A stretch of DNA of 8,094 nucleotides, taken from Pseudomonadota bacterium. GTDB lineage: Bacteria > Pseudomonadota > Alphaproteobacteria > Rhizobiales > Hyphomicrobiaceae. The translations under genes were made by a program, and so were the position numbers. The stretch is taken from positions 1-8,094 of the forward strand of contig JAEXXM010000076.1 in assembly GCA_023405815.1 (NCBI GenBank). The letters are read 5' to 3'. Numbering within the stretch: the first letter of the stretch is position 1; each line of letters opens with the position of its first letter. Below, one piece after another: positions 1 through 5,156 of the stretch. The notes below the pieces were generated by a model. That model had not been told where the DNA came from and ran no database searches. It was given only the letters and a program-made list of their open reading frames with translations.

Positions 1-119
1 GCGGTGGATTCCGCGGCGACCGCGAAGGTGGCTCGACGTTCCGCGCCCGTCCGCCACGTGACGGCGACCGTCCCCCGCGTCCGCCGCGTGAGACGACTGG
101 CTCGGGCTCGGAGGAATAA
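1..119 (+). CDS. rpsF: 30S ribosomal protein S6, C-terminal tail (partial, 5' end outside window)
   Basis: Reading from base 3, an open frame of 38 codons ends at TAA 117-119. It encodes a low-complexity tail rich in Gly, Arg, Pro and Asp (it begins GGFRGDREGG and ends TGSGSEE). None of the folded S6 core is inside the window. The assignment therefore rests on the tail composition, which resembles the extended, disordered S6 tails of alphaproteobacteria, and on position directly before rpsR, as in the widely conserved rpsF-rpsR pair. S6 binds S18 on the 16S rRNA platform of the small subunit. The gap to rpsR is three bases, and the rpsR ribosome-binding site lies in the last codons of this gene, so the two are almost certainly translated from one mRNA. 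I am sure of the frame and fairly sure of the identity. Confidence 0.8.
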   Translation, partial: GGFRGDREGGSTFRARPPRDGDRPPRPPRETTGSGSEE

Positions 120-122
120 ACA

Positions 123-374
123 ATGGCAGAGATCGCAAGCTCCGGCGGCGCGCGCCGTCCGTTCCATCGTCGCCGCAAGACCTGCCCGTTCTCGGGTCAG
201 CACGCGCCGAAGATCGACTACAAGGACGTGCGCCTGCTCGGCCGCTACGTCTCCGAGCGCGGCAAGATCGTGCCGTCGCGCATCACGGCGGTTTCGGCGA
301 AGAAGCAGCGCGAGCTGGCACGTGCCATCAAGCGCGCGCGCTTCCTCGGCCTGCTGCCGTACGTGCTGAAGTGA
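123..374 (+). CDS. rpsR: 30S ribosomal protein S18
   Basis: The 83-residue product has the full length usual for bacterial S18 and its recognisable order of motifs. A basic N-terminal segment (RRPFHRRRKTCPF) comes first, then the IDYKDVRLLGRYVSERGKI block at about residues 31-49. The PSRITAVSAKKQRELARAIKRAR block at about 51-73 follows, and the protein ends LGLLPYVLK. S18 binds 16S rRNA on the 30S platform as a partner of S6, which is encoded immediately upstream. The ATG at 123 is preceded by GAGGAA at 111-116 with a six-base spacer, overlapping the end of rpsF, so translational coupling is likely. Downstream lies a 137-base gap of stable hairpins before the next gene, which could reduce read-through or set the 3' end of the rpsF-rpsR message (inference). 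Identity is certain. Confidence 0.98.
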   Translation: MAEIASSGGARRPFHRRRKTCPFSGQHAPKIDYKDVRLLGRYVSERGKIVPSRITAVSAKKQRELARAIKRARFLGLLPYVLK

Positions 375-380
375 GAATTG

Positions 381-408
381 CGGCGCTGGGCTGATGGGCC
401 CGGCGCCG
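381..408 (+). other. Strong 12-bp hairpin just after rpsR
   Basis: Bases 381-392 pair with 397-408 over 12 consecutive base pairs, two of them G-U in RNA (387/402 and 392/397), around the four-base loop GATG. It starts seven bases after the rpsR stop codon. No T-run follows (the next bases are AACGCC), so it is not a textbook intrinsic terminator. It may still act as an attenuator, a 3'-end stabiliser or an RNase III site. The structure is read directly from the sequence; the role is inferred. Confidence 0.6.
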
Positions 409-420
409 AACGCCAAGTAA

Positions 421-498
421 GTGCGTGGCCAATGGTGGCCGGCACGAGGTTGGGACGAGGCGGGCGACCGCTCTCGTCTCTAACCGCGATAGTCGCGG
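421..498 (+). other. Tandem hairpin cluster ahead of the DUF2232 start
   Basis: Three further hairpins follow one another. (a) 421-445: GTGC/GCAC outer stem and GGCCA/TGGCC inner stem around ATGG, with a small internal loop. (b) 448-485: 12 pairs (448-459 with 473-485, one bulged C at 478, two G-U), then, past a bulged T at 472, four more pairs (460-463 with 468-471) closed by the tetraloop GCGA, which fits the GNRA class. (c) 484-498: CCGCGA/TCGCGG, six perfect pairs around TAG, abutting (b) and sharing 484-485 with it. The only purine run that could serve as a ribosome-binding site for the ATG at 512 (GGGA, 497-500) lies partly in the last stem, so folding could control translation of that gene (inference). 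Confidence 0.55.
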
Positions 499-511
499 GA
501 CAGCTGCCTTT

Positions 512-1468
512 ATGTCGTATCGACTGCTCATCGCATTGGGTGCCGGCCTCGTGGCCGCGGTCGTGTTCGCCTCGGCGACCACCGGCCCCATCCTCGTGCG
601 CATGGTCCTCTTCCTGCTGACGCCGCTGGCGCTGTTCCTTGCCGGGCTCGGGCTCGGGCCGCTCGCTGCCGTCGTCGCGGGCATTGCCGGAACATCTCTG
701 GTGCTGCTTGCCGGCACGGCGCTCGGCGCGCTGGTGTTCGCGGCCAGCCAGGCCGTCCCCGTCATCATCCTCACGTACCTCGCCTCGCTCAATCGGCAGG
801 TCCCCGACGGCACCACGGAGTGGTATCCTGTCGGCCGGCTGGTGATCGCAGCGGCGCTCATTGCCGGGACGTTCGCGGCCCTGACGCTGGTGCTGCTCGG
901 CGGCGACATCGAAGCCTTGCGCACAGCGTTGCGCGAGATGCTGCAGGCCTTCGTCAACACCGAGCTGCCGAAGATGCCGGATGCGCCGACGCTCGGGCCG
1001 GCCGAGATAGAGGAAGCCACTGGTATCGCGCTCGCATTGCTTCCGGCCGCATCGGCGATCTCGGCCATGAGCAGCCTTCTGTTCAACCTCTGGCTCGCCG
1101 GGCGCATCACGCTGGCGTCGGGACGGCTGCAGCGGCCGTGGCCCGATATCCCGGCCATGGTCTATCCGCCGGCGACGCCGCTGCTGCTGGCAGTTTCGAC
1201 CGGCGCCGGATTCCTCGCCGGGCTACCGGGCATGTTTGCGGCGGGGTTCGCGGGGCCCTTGTTCTTCGCCTACGTGCTGCTCGGGCTCGCGGTCGTCCAC
1301 TACATCACGCGCGGGCGCCCGTGGCGCGTGTTCGCGCTGTGGGCTCTCTACGCCTCGCTCTTCGTCATGAACACCATCGCCTCGCTCGGCATCGCGCTGC
1401 TCGGGCTCGCGGAAGCGATCTGGCCGATGCGCAAGCCTCCTCCGCCCGACGACACGCATTCGCCGTGA
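512..1468 (+). CDS. DUF2232 family multi-pass membrane protein
   Basis: A 318-residue, very hydrophobic protein with about eight predicted membrane segments, roughly at residues 5-22, 28-46, 50-70, 71-92, 107-131, 173-199, 223-245 and 250-290. An EWYPVGRL motif lies near residue 103, and an NLWLAGRI / LQRPWPDI block follows the middle helices; both look like the alphaproteobacterial branch of DUF2232 (distantly related to Firmicutes YybS). The molecular function is not known to me. The frame stays open upstream to an ATG at 425, but that extension (MANGGRHEVGT...) is polar, runs through the hairpin cluster and has no good ribosome-binding site. Position 512 (MSYRLLIALGAG) starts directly at the first helix and is preferred. 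The C-terminus is a short Pro/Asp-rich cytoplasmic-looking tail (RKPPPPDDTHSP). Its place between rpsR and rplI is probably conserved synteny. Identity as a membrane protein is sure; the family call is by motif and position. Confidence 0.82.
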   Translation: MSYRLLIALGAGLVAAVVFASATTGPILVRMVLFLLTPLALFLAGLGLGPLAAVVAGIAGTSLVLLAGTALGALVFAASQAVPVIILTYLASLNRQVPDGTTEWYPVGRLVIAAALIAGTFAALTLVLLGGDIEALRTALREMLQAFVNTELPKMPDAPTLGPAEIEEATGIALALLPAASAISAMSSLLFNLWLAGRITLASGRLQRPWPDIPAMVYPPATPLLLAVSTGAGFLAGLPGMFAAGFAGPLFFAYVLLGLAVVHYITRGRPWRVFALWALYASLFVMNTIASLGIALLGLAEAIWPMRKPPPPDDTHSP

Positions 1469-1521
1469 CGCCGAACCGACCCACCCCCATGCATCGAACG
1501 CACAGCTAGCAAGTTAGAAAG

Positions 1522-1527
1522 AAGGAG
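1522..1527 (+). promoter_or_regulatory. Strong ribosome-binding site of rplI
   Basis: AAGGAG lies eight bases before the ATG at 1536, inside an A-rich stretch (AGAAAGAAGGAGATTTCGAA). It is the best Shine-Dalgarno match in the window and contrasts with the weak sites of the DUF2232 gene, dnaB and radA. This fits the high output expected of a ribosomal protein gene. The 67-base gap 1469-1535 shows no convincing promoter to my eye. Confidence 0.8.
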
Positions 1528-1535
1528 ATTTCGAA

Positions 1536-2120
1536 ATGCAGGTCATTCTGCTTCAGCGCATCGGCCGCCTCGGCCAGATGGGCGACGTCGTCAACGTCAA
1601 GGACGGCTACGCCCGCAACTTCCTCCTGCCGCAGAAGAAGGCGCTGCGCGCCACGGCGGAGAACCGCGCCCACTTCGAATCACAGCGCGCGCAACTCGAG
1701 GCCAACAACCTCGAGCTGAAGAAGGAAGCCGAGGCGGTTTCCGAGAAGCTCGACAACAAGATCTTCGTCGCCATCCGCTCGGCCGGCGACACGGGCCAGC
1801 TCTACGGCTCGGTCGCAACGCGCGACATCGCCGAGGCGGTCACCGCCGGCGGCTTCACCATCGACCGCCGCCAGGTGATCCTCGAGCGTCCGATCAAGAC
1901 GCTCGGCCTGCACCCGGTGCGCGTCGCGCTGCATCCGGAAGTGATCGTCACCGTGACGCTGAACGTTGCTCGCTCTGAGGACGAGGCCGAGCGCCAGGCC
2001 CGTGGCGAGGACGTGACCGTGGTCAAGGAAGAGAAGATCGAACTCGAGACGTTCGATCCGGACGCGGTGTTCGAGGAAGGCGCTGCGCCTGCCGAAGGCG
2101 AGGAGCCGAAGAGCGAATAA
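1536..2120 (+). CDS. rplI: 50S ribosomal protein L9
   Basis: The 194-residue protein opens with the L9 signature: MQVILLQRIGRLGQMGDVV, then NVKDGYARNFLLPQKKA at about residues 20-36, the N-terminal 23S rRNA-binding domain. A long charged helix (about 40-75, e.g. ELKKEAEAVSEKL) links it to the C-terminal domain (about 78-150), which includes GQLYGSVATRDIAEAV and LGLHPVRVALHPEV. Residues after about 150 form an acidic, Glu-rich tail (ending EEGAAPAEGEEPKSE), which makes the protein longer than the ~149 residues of E. coli L9. Such tails are usual in alphaproteobacteria. L9 binds near the base of the L1 stalk and supports reading-frame maintenance. The start at 1536 is fixed by AAGGAG at 1522-1527 and the conserved N-terminus. 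The neighbour dnaB follows after a structured 112-base gap, in the rplI-dnaB order known from many bacteria. Identity is certain. Confidence 0.98.
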   Translation: MQVILLQRIGRLGQMGDVVNVKDGYARNFLLPQKKALRATAENRAHFESQRAQLEANNLELKKEAEAVSEKLDNKIFVAIRSAGDTGQLYGSVATRDIAEAVTAGGFTIDRRQVILERPIKTLGLHPVRVALHPEVIVTVTLNVARSEDEAERQARGEDVTVVKEEKIELETFDPDAVFEEGAAPAEGEEPKSE

Positions 2121-2138
2121 GCGCGAAACGATTCGCGC
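2121..2138 (+). other. 7-bp hairpin directly after the rplI stop
   Basis: GCGCGAA at 2121-2127 pairs perfectly with TTCGCGC at 2132-2138 around the loop ACGA, starting on the first base after the TAA. No T-run follows, so it is more likely a 3'-end stabiliser or processing site than a terminator. A GANTC sequence (2130-2134, potential CcrM methylation site) spans its loop and right arm. Confidence 0.5.
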
Positions 2139-2151
2139 CTTGGCAAACAAA

Positions 2152-2184
2152 ATCCCGTCCCCGTGTGCATAACGGGGACGGGGT
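2152..2184. terminator. Terminator-like hairpin between rplI and dnaB
   Basis: CCCGTCCCCGT at 2154-2164 pairs perfectly with ACGGGGACGGG at 2172-2182 across a seven-base loop (GTGCATA). Pairs 2153/2183 (G-U) and 2152/2184 lengthen the stem to 13. On the + strand no T-run follows the stem, so termination of rplI transcription would be weak or factor-dependent. Read on the minus strand, the stem is followed by ATTTTGTTTG, which is the intrinsic-terminator arrangement, but no convincing minus-strand gene reads toward it. Partial termination or mRNA-end protection between rplI and dnaB is the likeliest role (inference). Confidence 0.4.
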
Positions 2185-2196
2185 CTGAGCAGCGCT

Positions 2197-2228
2197 CGAC
2201 GGCGGACCGGTTGAATCGGATACCGTCG
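2197..2228 (+). other. Hairpin abutting the dnaB start codon
   Basis: CGACGG at 2197-2202 pairs with CCGTCG at 2223-2228. A small inner stem (CCG 2207-2209 with CGG 2217-2219) can form within. It ends four bases before the dnaB ATG and covers the place where a Shine-Dalgarno sequence would lie; no good one is visible. It could limit DnaB translation, but a 6-bp stem with a 20-base interior is only moderate evidence in GC-rich DNA. A GANTC site lies at 2213-2217. Confidence 0.3.
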
Positions 2229-2232
2229 GGTC

Positions 2233-3750
2233 ATGGCAAACAACGCTCTCCAAGTCTCCGACCGGCTCGCGGCTCTCAGCAACGCCGGCGAAACAATCCC
2301 CTTCCGTCAGGCCCCGCATAACCTGGAGGCGGAGCAGGCGCTGCTCGGCGCCATCCTCGTCAACAACGAGTCGATGGACCGCGTCTCGTCGTTCCTCGAT
2401 CCGCAGCACTTTTACGATCCGCTGCACCAGCAGATCTACGAGGTGGCCGGCAAGCTGATCCACGCGGGCAAGCAGGCGACGCCGATCACGCTTCGAACGT
2501 TCTTCGAGACGGCCGAGCCGATCTCGCCGACGTTGACGGTGCCGCAGTACCTCGGCACGCTCGCGGCCAACGCGACGACGATCATCAACGCCGAGGACTA
2601 CGGGCGCACGATCTACGACCTGGCGACGCGCCGGGCGCTGATCATCATCGGCGAGGACCTCGTCAACAACGCCTACGACAGCCCCGTCGATTTGACGCCG
2701 CGGGCGCAGATCGAGGAGGCGGAAGGGCGCCTCTACAGCCTCGCGGAGCAGCGCAAGTACGGTTCGGGGTTCCTCGGCTTCAGCGATGCGCTCAACACCG
2801 CCATTGAAATGGCAGGCGCAGCATACAAGCGAGCCGGCCACCTCTCCGGTCTTTCCACGGGGCTCGTAGACCTTGATAACAAACTGGGAGGTCTGCAGTC
2901 GTCGGATCTGATCATCCTTGCGGGACGTCCGTCGATGGGCAAGACGGCACTCGCCACCAACATCGCCTACAACATCGCCAAGGCGTACAAGGCTGAGCAG
3001 CAGTCGGACGGATCGGTCAAGGCCGTCGACGGTGCGGTGGTCGGATTCTTCTCGCTGGAAATGTCCGCGGAGCAGCTCGCAACGCGTATTCTGTCGGAGC
3101 AGTCCCAGATCGGCTCGGAGAAGATCCGCCGCGGCATGATCGACGAAAAGGAATTTCGTACACTGGTCGAAGTCTCGCAGGAGATGTCACGCATCCCGCT
3201 CTACATCGATCAGACGGGCGGCATCTCCATCGCTCAGCTGGCCGCTCGCGCACGCAAGCTGAAGCGGCAGAAGGGCCTCGGGCTTCTCATCGTCGACTAC
3301 CTCCAGCTCCTCACCGGCTCCTCCAAGCGCAGCGACAACCGCGTGCAGGAGATCACCGAGATCACCACCGGCCTCAAAGCGCTGGCGAAAGAGTTGCAGG
3401 TTCCGATCATCGCCCTGTCGCAGCTCTCACGTCAGGTCGAGCAGCGCGAGGACAAGCGCCCACAGCTCTCCGACCTCAGAGAGTCGGGCTCGATCGAGCA
3501 GGACGCCGACGTCGTCATGTTCGTGTTCCGCGAGGAGTACTATGTCGAGCGCCTGAAGCCGTCCGAAGGCACGGCCGAGTTCGGCGAGTGGATGACGAAG
3601 ATGCAGCAGGTCTCGGGCAAGGCCGAGGTCATCATCGGCAAGCAGCGTCACGGCCCGGTCGGCACGGTCGAGCTTGCGTTCGAAAGCCACCTCACCCGCT
3701 TCGGCAACCTCGCCCGCGACTATCAGGTCACCCCATACGGCGGGCACTGA
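2233..3750 (+). CDS. dnaB: Replicative DNA helicase DnaB
   Basis: The 505-residue protein has the full DnaB layout. The N-terminal collar domain (about residues 27-130) begins with APHNLEAEQALLGAILVNN. A linker follows, then the RecA-like helicase domain (about 190-495). The Walker A motif is GRPSMGKT at 231-238; the catalytic Glu is in SLEMS (E276); Walker B is LLIVDYLQLL (D355). The SQLSRQVEQREDKRPQLSDL and RESGSIEQDADVV blocks (about 397-429) belong to the C-terminal DNA-loop and inter-subunit arginine region. It acts as a hexameric ring unwinding DNA at the replication fork. No intein or insertion interrupts it. The ATG at 2233 is the only plausible start before the conserved APHN motif, yet it has no clear Shine-Dalgarno and sits just after a hairpin, so expression may be held low (inference). 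The rplI-dnaB order is widely conserved. Identity is certain. Confidence 0.98.
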   Translation: MANNALQVSDRLAALSNAGETIPFRQAPHNLEAEQALLGAILVNNESMDRVSSFLDPQHFYDPLHQQIYEVAGKLIHAGKQATPITLRTFFETAEPISPTLTVPQYLGTLAANATTIINAEDYGRTIYDLATRRALIIIGEDLVNNAYDSPVDLTPRAQIEEAEGRLYSLAEQRKYGSGFLGFSDALNTAIEMAGAAYKRAGHLSGLSTGLVDLDNKLGGLQSSDLIILAGRPSMGKTALATNIAYNIAKAYKAEQQSDGSVKAVDGAVVGFFSLEMSAEQLATRILSEQSQIGSEKIRRGMIDEKEFRTLVEVSQEMSRIPLYIDQTGGISIAQLAARARKLKRQKGLGLLIVDYLQLLTGSSKRSDNRVQEITEITTGLKALAKELQVPIIALSQLSRQVEQREDKRPQLSDLRESGSIEQDADVVMFVFREEYYVERLKPSEGTAEFGEWMTKMQQVSGKAEVIIGKQRHGPVGTVELAFESHLTRFGNLARDYQVTPYGGH

Positions 3751-3761
3751 CCCGCAACGAT

Positions 3762-3867
3762 TGTCATCCCGGGCGAAGCGAGCAAGGCGAGCGTGGCCCG
3801 AGCGGAGCTGCCTTCGGCGATTCCGTCCCGGCTCTGCGGTCGCTCCGCTCCCTTGGCCGGGATGACA
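3762..3867. repeat. ~106-bp intergenic inverted-repeat element
   Basis: The outer arms TGTCATCCCGG (3762-3772) and CCGGGATGACA (3857-3867) are perfect 11-bp inverted repeats. Inner arms GAGCGGAGC (3800-3808) and GCTCCGCTC (3842-3850) are a perfect 9-bp pair nested inside. Arms starting TGTCAT(T/C)CCGG are typical of the dispersed palindromic repeats found between genes in many Hyphomicrobiales genomes (known from the group; copy number here not checked). It carries no gene. A second CCGGGATG at 3878-3885 repeats the right arm core 21 bases on, perhaps a remnant. It starts 12 bases after the dnaB stop and could fold as a long stem that ends or stabilises the dnaB mRNA. Confidence 0.75.
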
Positions 3868-3891
3868 GAATGTGGCGCCGGGATGCCTCGT

Positions 3892-3920
3892 TTGCGGCTC
3901 GATTCGGGGCTACATAAATA
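3892..3920 (+). promoter_or_regulatory. Possible alr promoter in an AT-rich patch
   Basis: TACATAAATAG at 3911-3921 is the most AT-rich spot of a GC-rich gap. TTGCGG (3892-3897) lies 17 bases before TAAATA (3915-3920), and CATAAA (3913-3918) is another possible -10. Matches to the sigma-70 consensus are only partial. Position just downstream of the repeat and upstream of the favoured alr starts (3935 or 3944) makes a promoter plausible. Confidence 0.25.
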
Positions 3921-3934
3921 GGGCAAACCGCCTG

Positions 3935-5152
3935 GTGGAACCCTTGTCGGACCGAACCGCACGCACATTTCCAATCGTCGATAACCCCGCGGGCGAAGCT
4001 CCGCGTCGCGTGGTCGGGTGGGCATCGGGCGCGAATATCCCGGCGGGGGCCACGGGAGTCGTCGTCGTGGACCTCGGCCAGATCCGCGCCAACTGGCGCG
4101 CGCTCGCCAAGCGGGTCGCGCCCGCAGGATGCGCGGCCGTCGTCAAGGCGGACGCCTACGGTCTCGGTGCCGCGCGCGTCATTCCAGCGCTCTACCAGGC
4201 CGGGTGCCGCAACTTTTTCGTCGCGACGGCGAGCGAGGCCAAAGCGGCTCTCGGCGTGGCGCCAGGCGCGACCGTCTACGTGCTCGATGGTGCACTGGCT
4301 GGCTCTGAAGCGGAGCTCGCAGCGCTCGGCGCGCGTCCGGTGATGACGAGCATCGCGGAGGCACAGGCGTGGGCCGCGCTTGGCAACAGTGATACGTCTG
4401 CGCCGGCCGCTGCTTTGCACGTCGATACCGGACTCAACCGCCTCGGTATGAGCGAGGCGGAGCTTGATGCGCTGGTTGCCGACGATGCGTTGCTGTCGCG
4501 GCTCGACATCGCGCTGGTGATGAGCCACCTCGCGTGCGCCGACGATGCGCAGCATCCGATGAACCGCGAGCAGCTCGAAACCTTCAAGCGGCTGCGCGCC
4601 AAGCTGCCGAAGGCGCGCGCGAGCCTAGCCGCCTCCGACGGATTGATGCTCGGCAAGCCGTATCACTTCGATCTCGTGCGGCCCGGCTATGCGATCTACG
4701 GCGGCCAGGCGACGGCCCAGCGCGTCGCGCCGGTGCAGCCGGTGGTGCGCGTCTCGGCGCGCATCCTGCAGGTGCAGGACATTCCGGCCGGTGCACGCAT
4801 TGGCTATTCCGCAACCTACAAGGCTTCGTCGCCGCGTCGCATCGCGACGATCGCGGCGGGCTATGCCGACGGCGTGTTCCGGCATGCGAGCGCGTCGAAC
4901 GGCGAAGTGGGCGGTGTCGTCTCCATCCGCGGGACGCTGGCGCCCATCGTCGGCCGAGTGTCGATGGACCTCATCACGGTCGACGTCACCGACATCGGCG
5001 AGCCGGTGCCACAGCGCGGCGAGTTCGTCGATCTCATCGGCCCCGACCTGCCGCTGGAAGCGGTCGGCCTCGGGGCGCGCACGATCGGCTATGAGGTGCT
5101 GACGCGGCTCGGTACGCGCTTTTATCGCCATTATGTCGATCGCGGCGACTGA
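3935..5152 (+). CDS. alr: Alanine racemase
   Basis: This PLP enzyme interconverts L- and D-alanine, supplying D-Ala for peptidoglycan in the cytoplasm. The fold-III barrel opens with VVVVDLGQIRANWRAL; the PLP-binding lysine is in VVKADAYGLG (K71 from this start). HVDTGLNRLGM, the LVRPGYAIYGG block and a C-terminal domain follow. The catalytic tyrosine is in IGYSATY (Y291), with GYADG (Y310) exactly 19 residues on, as in Geobacillus Alr (Y265/Y284), and RVSMD (D345) matching its Met-Asp pair. The start is uncertain. The frame is open back to GTG 3872, but that lies next to the intergenic repeat and would give 426 residues. GTG 3935 gives 405, TTG 3944 gives 402 and GTG 4010 gives 380 residues; none has a strong ribosome-binding site. 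It could be the anabolic Alr or a catabolic DadX; no dadA neighbour is seen, favouring Alr. Confidence 0.93.
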   Translation: MEPLSDRTARTFPIVDNPAGEAPRRVVGWASGANIPAGATGVVVVDLGQIRANWRALAKRVAPAGCAAVVKADAYGLGAARVIPALYQAGCRNFFVATASEAKAALGVAPGATVYVLDGALAGSEAELAALGARPVMTSIAEAQAWAALGNSDTSAPAAALHVDTGLNRLGMSEAELDALVADDALLSRLDIALVMSHLACADDAQHPMNREQLETFKRLRAKLPKARASLAASDGLMLGKPYHFDLVRPGYAIYGGQATAQRVAPVQPVVRVSARILQVQDIPAGARIGYSATYKASSPRRIATIAAGYADGVFRHASASNGEVGGVVSIRGTLAPIVGRVSMDLITVDVTDIGEPVPQRGEFVDLIGPDLPLEAVGLGARTIGYEVLTRLGTRFYRHYVDRGD

Positions 5153-5156
5153 CGCG

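Noticed and set aside
425..511. N-terminal extension of the DUF2232 protein from ATG 425
   Set aside because: The extension is polar, lies in the hairpin cluster and has no good ribosome-binding site; ATG 512 begins exactly at the first membrane helix.
328..1158. Long minus-strand open frame opposite rpsR and the DUF2232 gene
   Set aside because: Ser/Ala/Arg-rich composition typical of the antisense of GC-rich genes, no recognisable motif, and it overlaps two well-supported plus-strand genes.
2140..2173. dnaB promoter with TTGGCA (2140-2145) as -35
   Set aside because: The only -10-like bases (CATAAC, 2168-2173) are 22 bases away and lie in the loop of the hairpin; spacing is too long.
2023..2841. 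272-codon minus-strand open frame that might use the minus-facing terminator at 2152-2184
   Set aside because: It runs through that hairpin rather than ending at it, overlaps rplI and dnaB, and has no protein-like motifs.
3588..3917. Plus-strand open frame spanning the dnaB end and the intergenic repeat
   Set aside because: Most of it is an alternative frame of dnaB, then translated repeat sequence; no ribosome-binding site or conserved motif.
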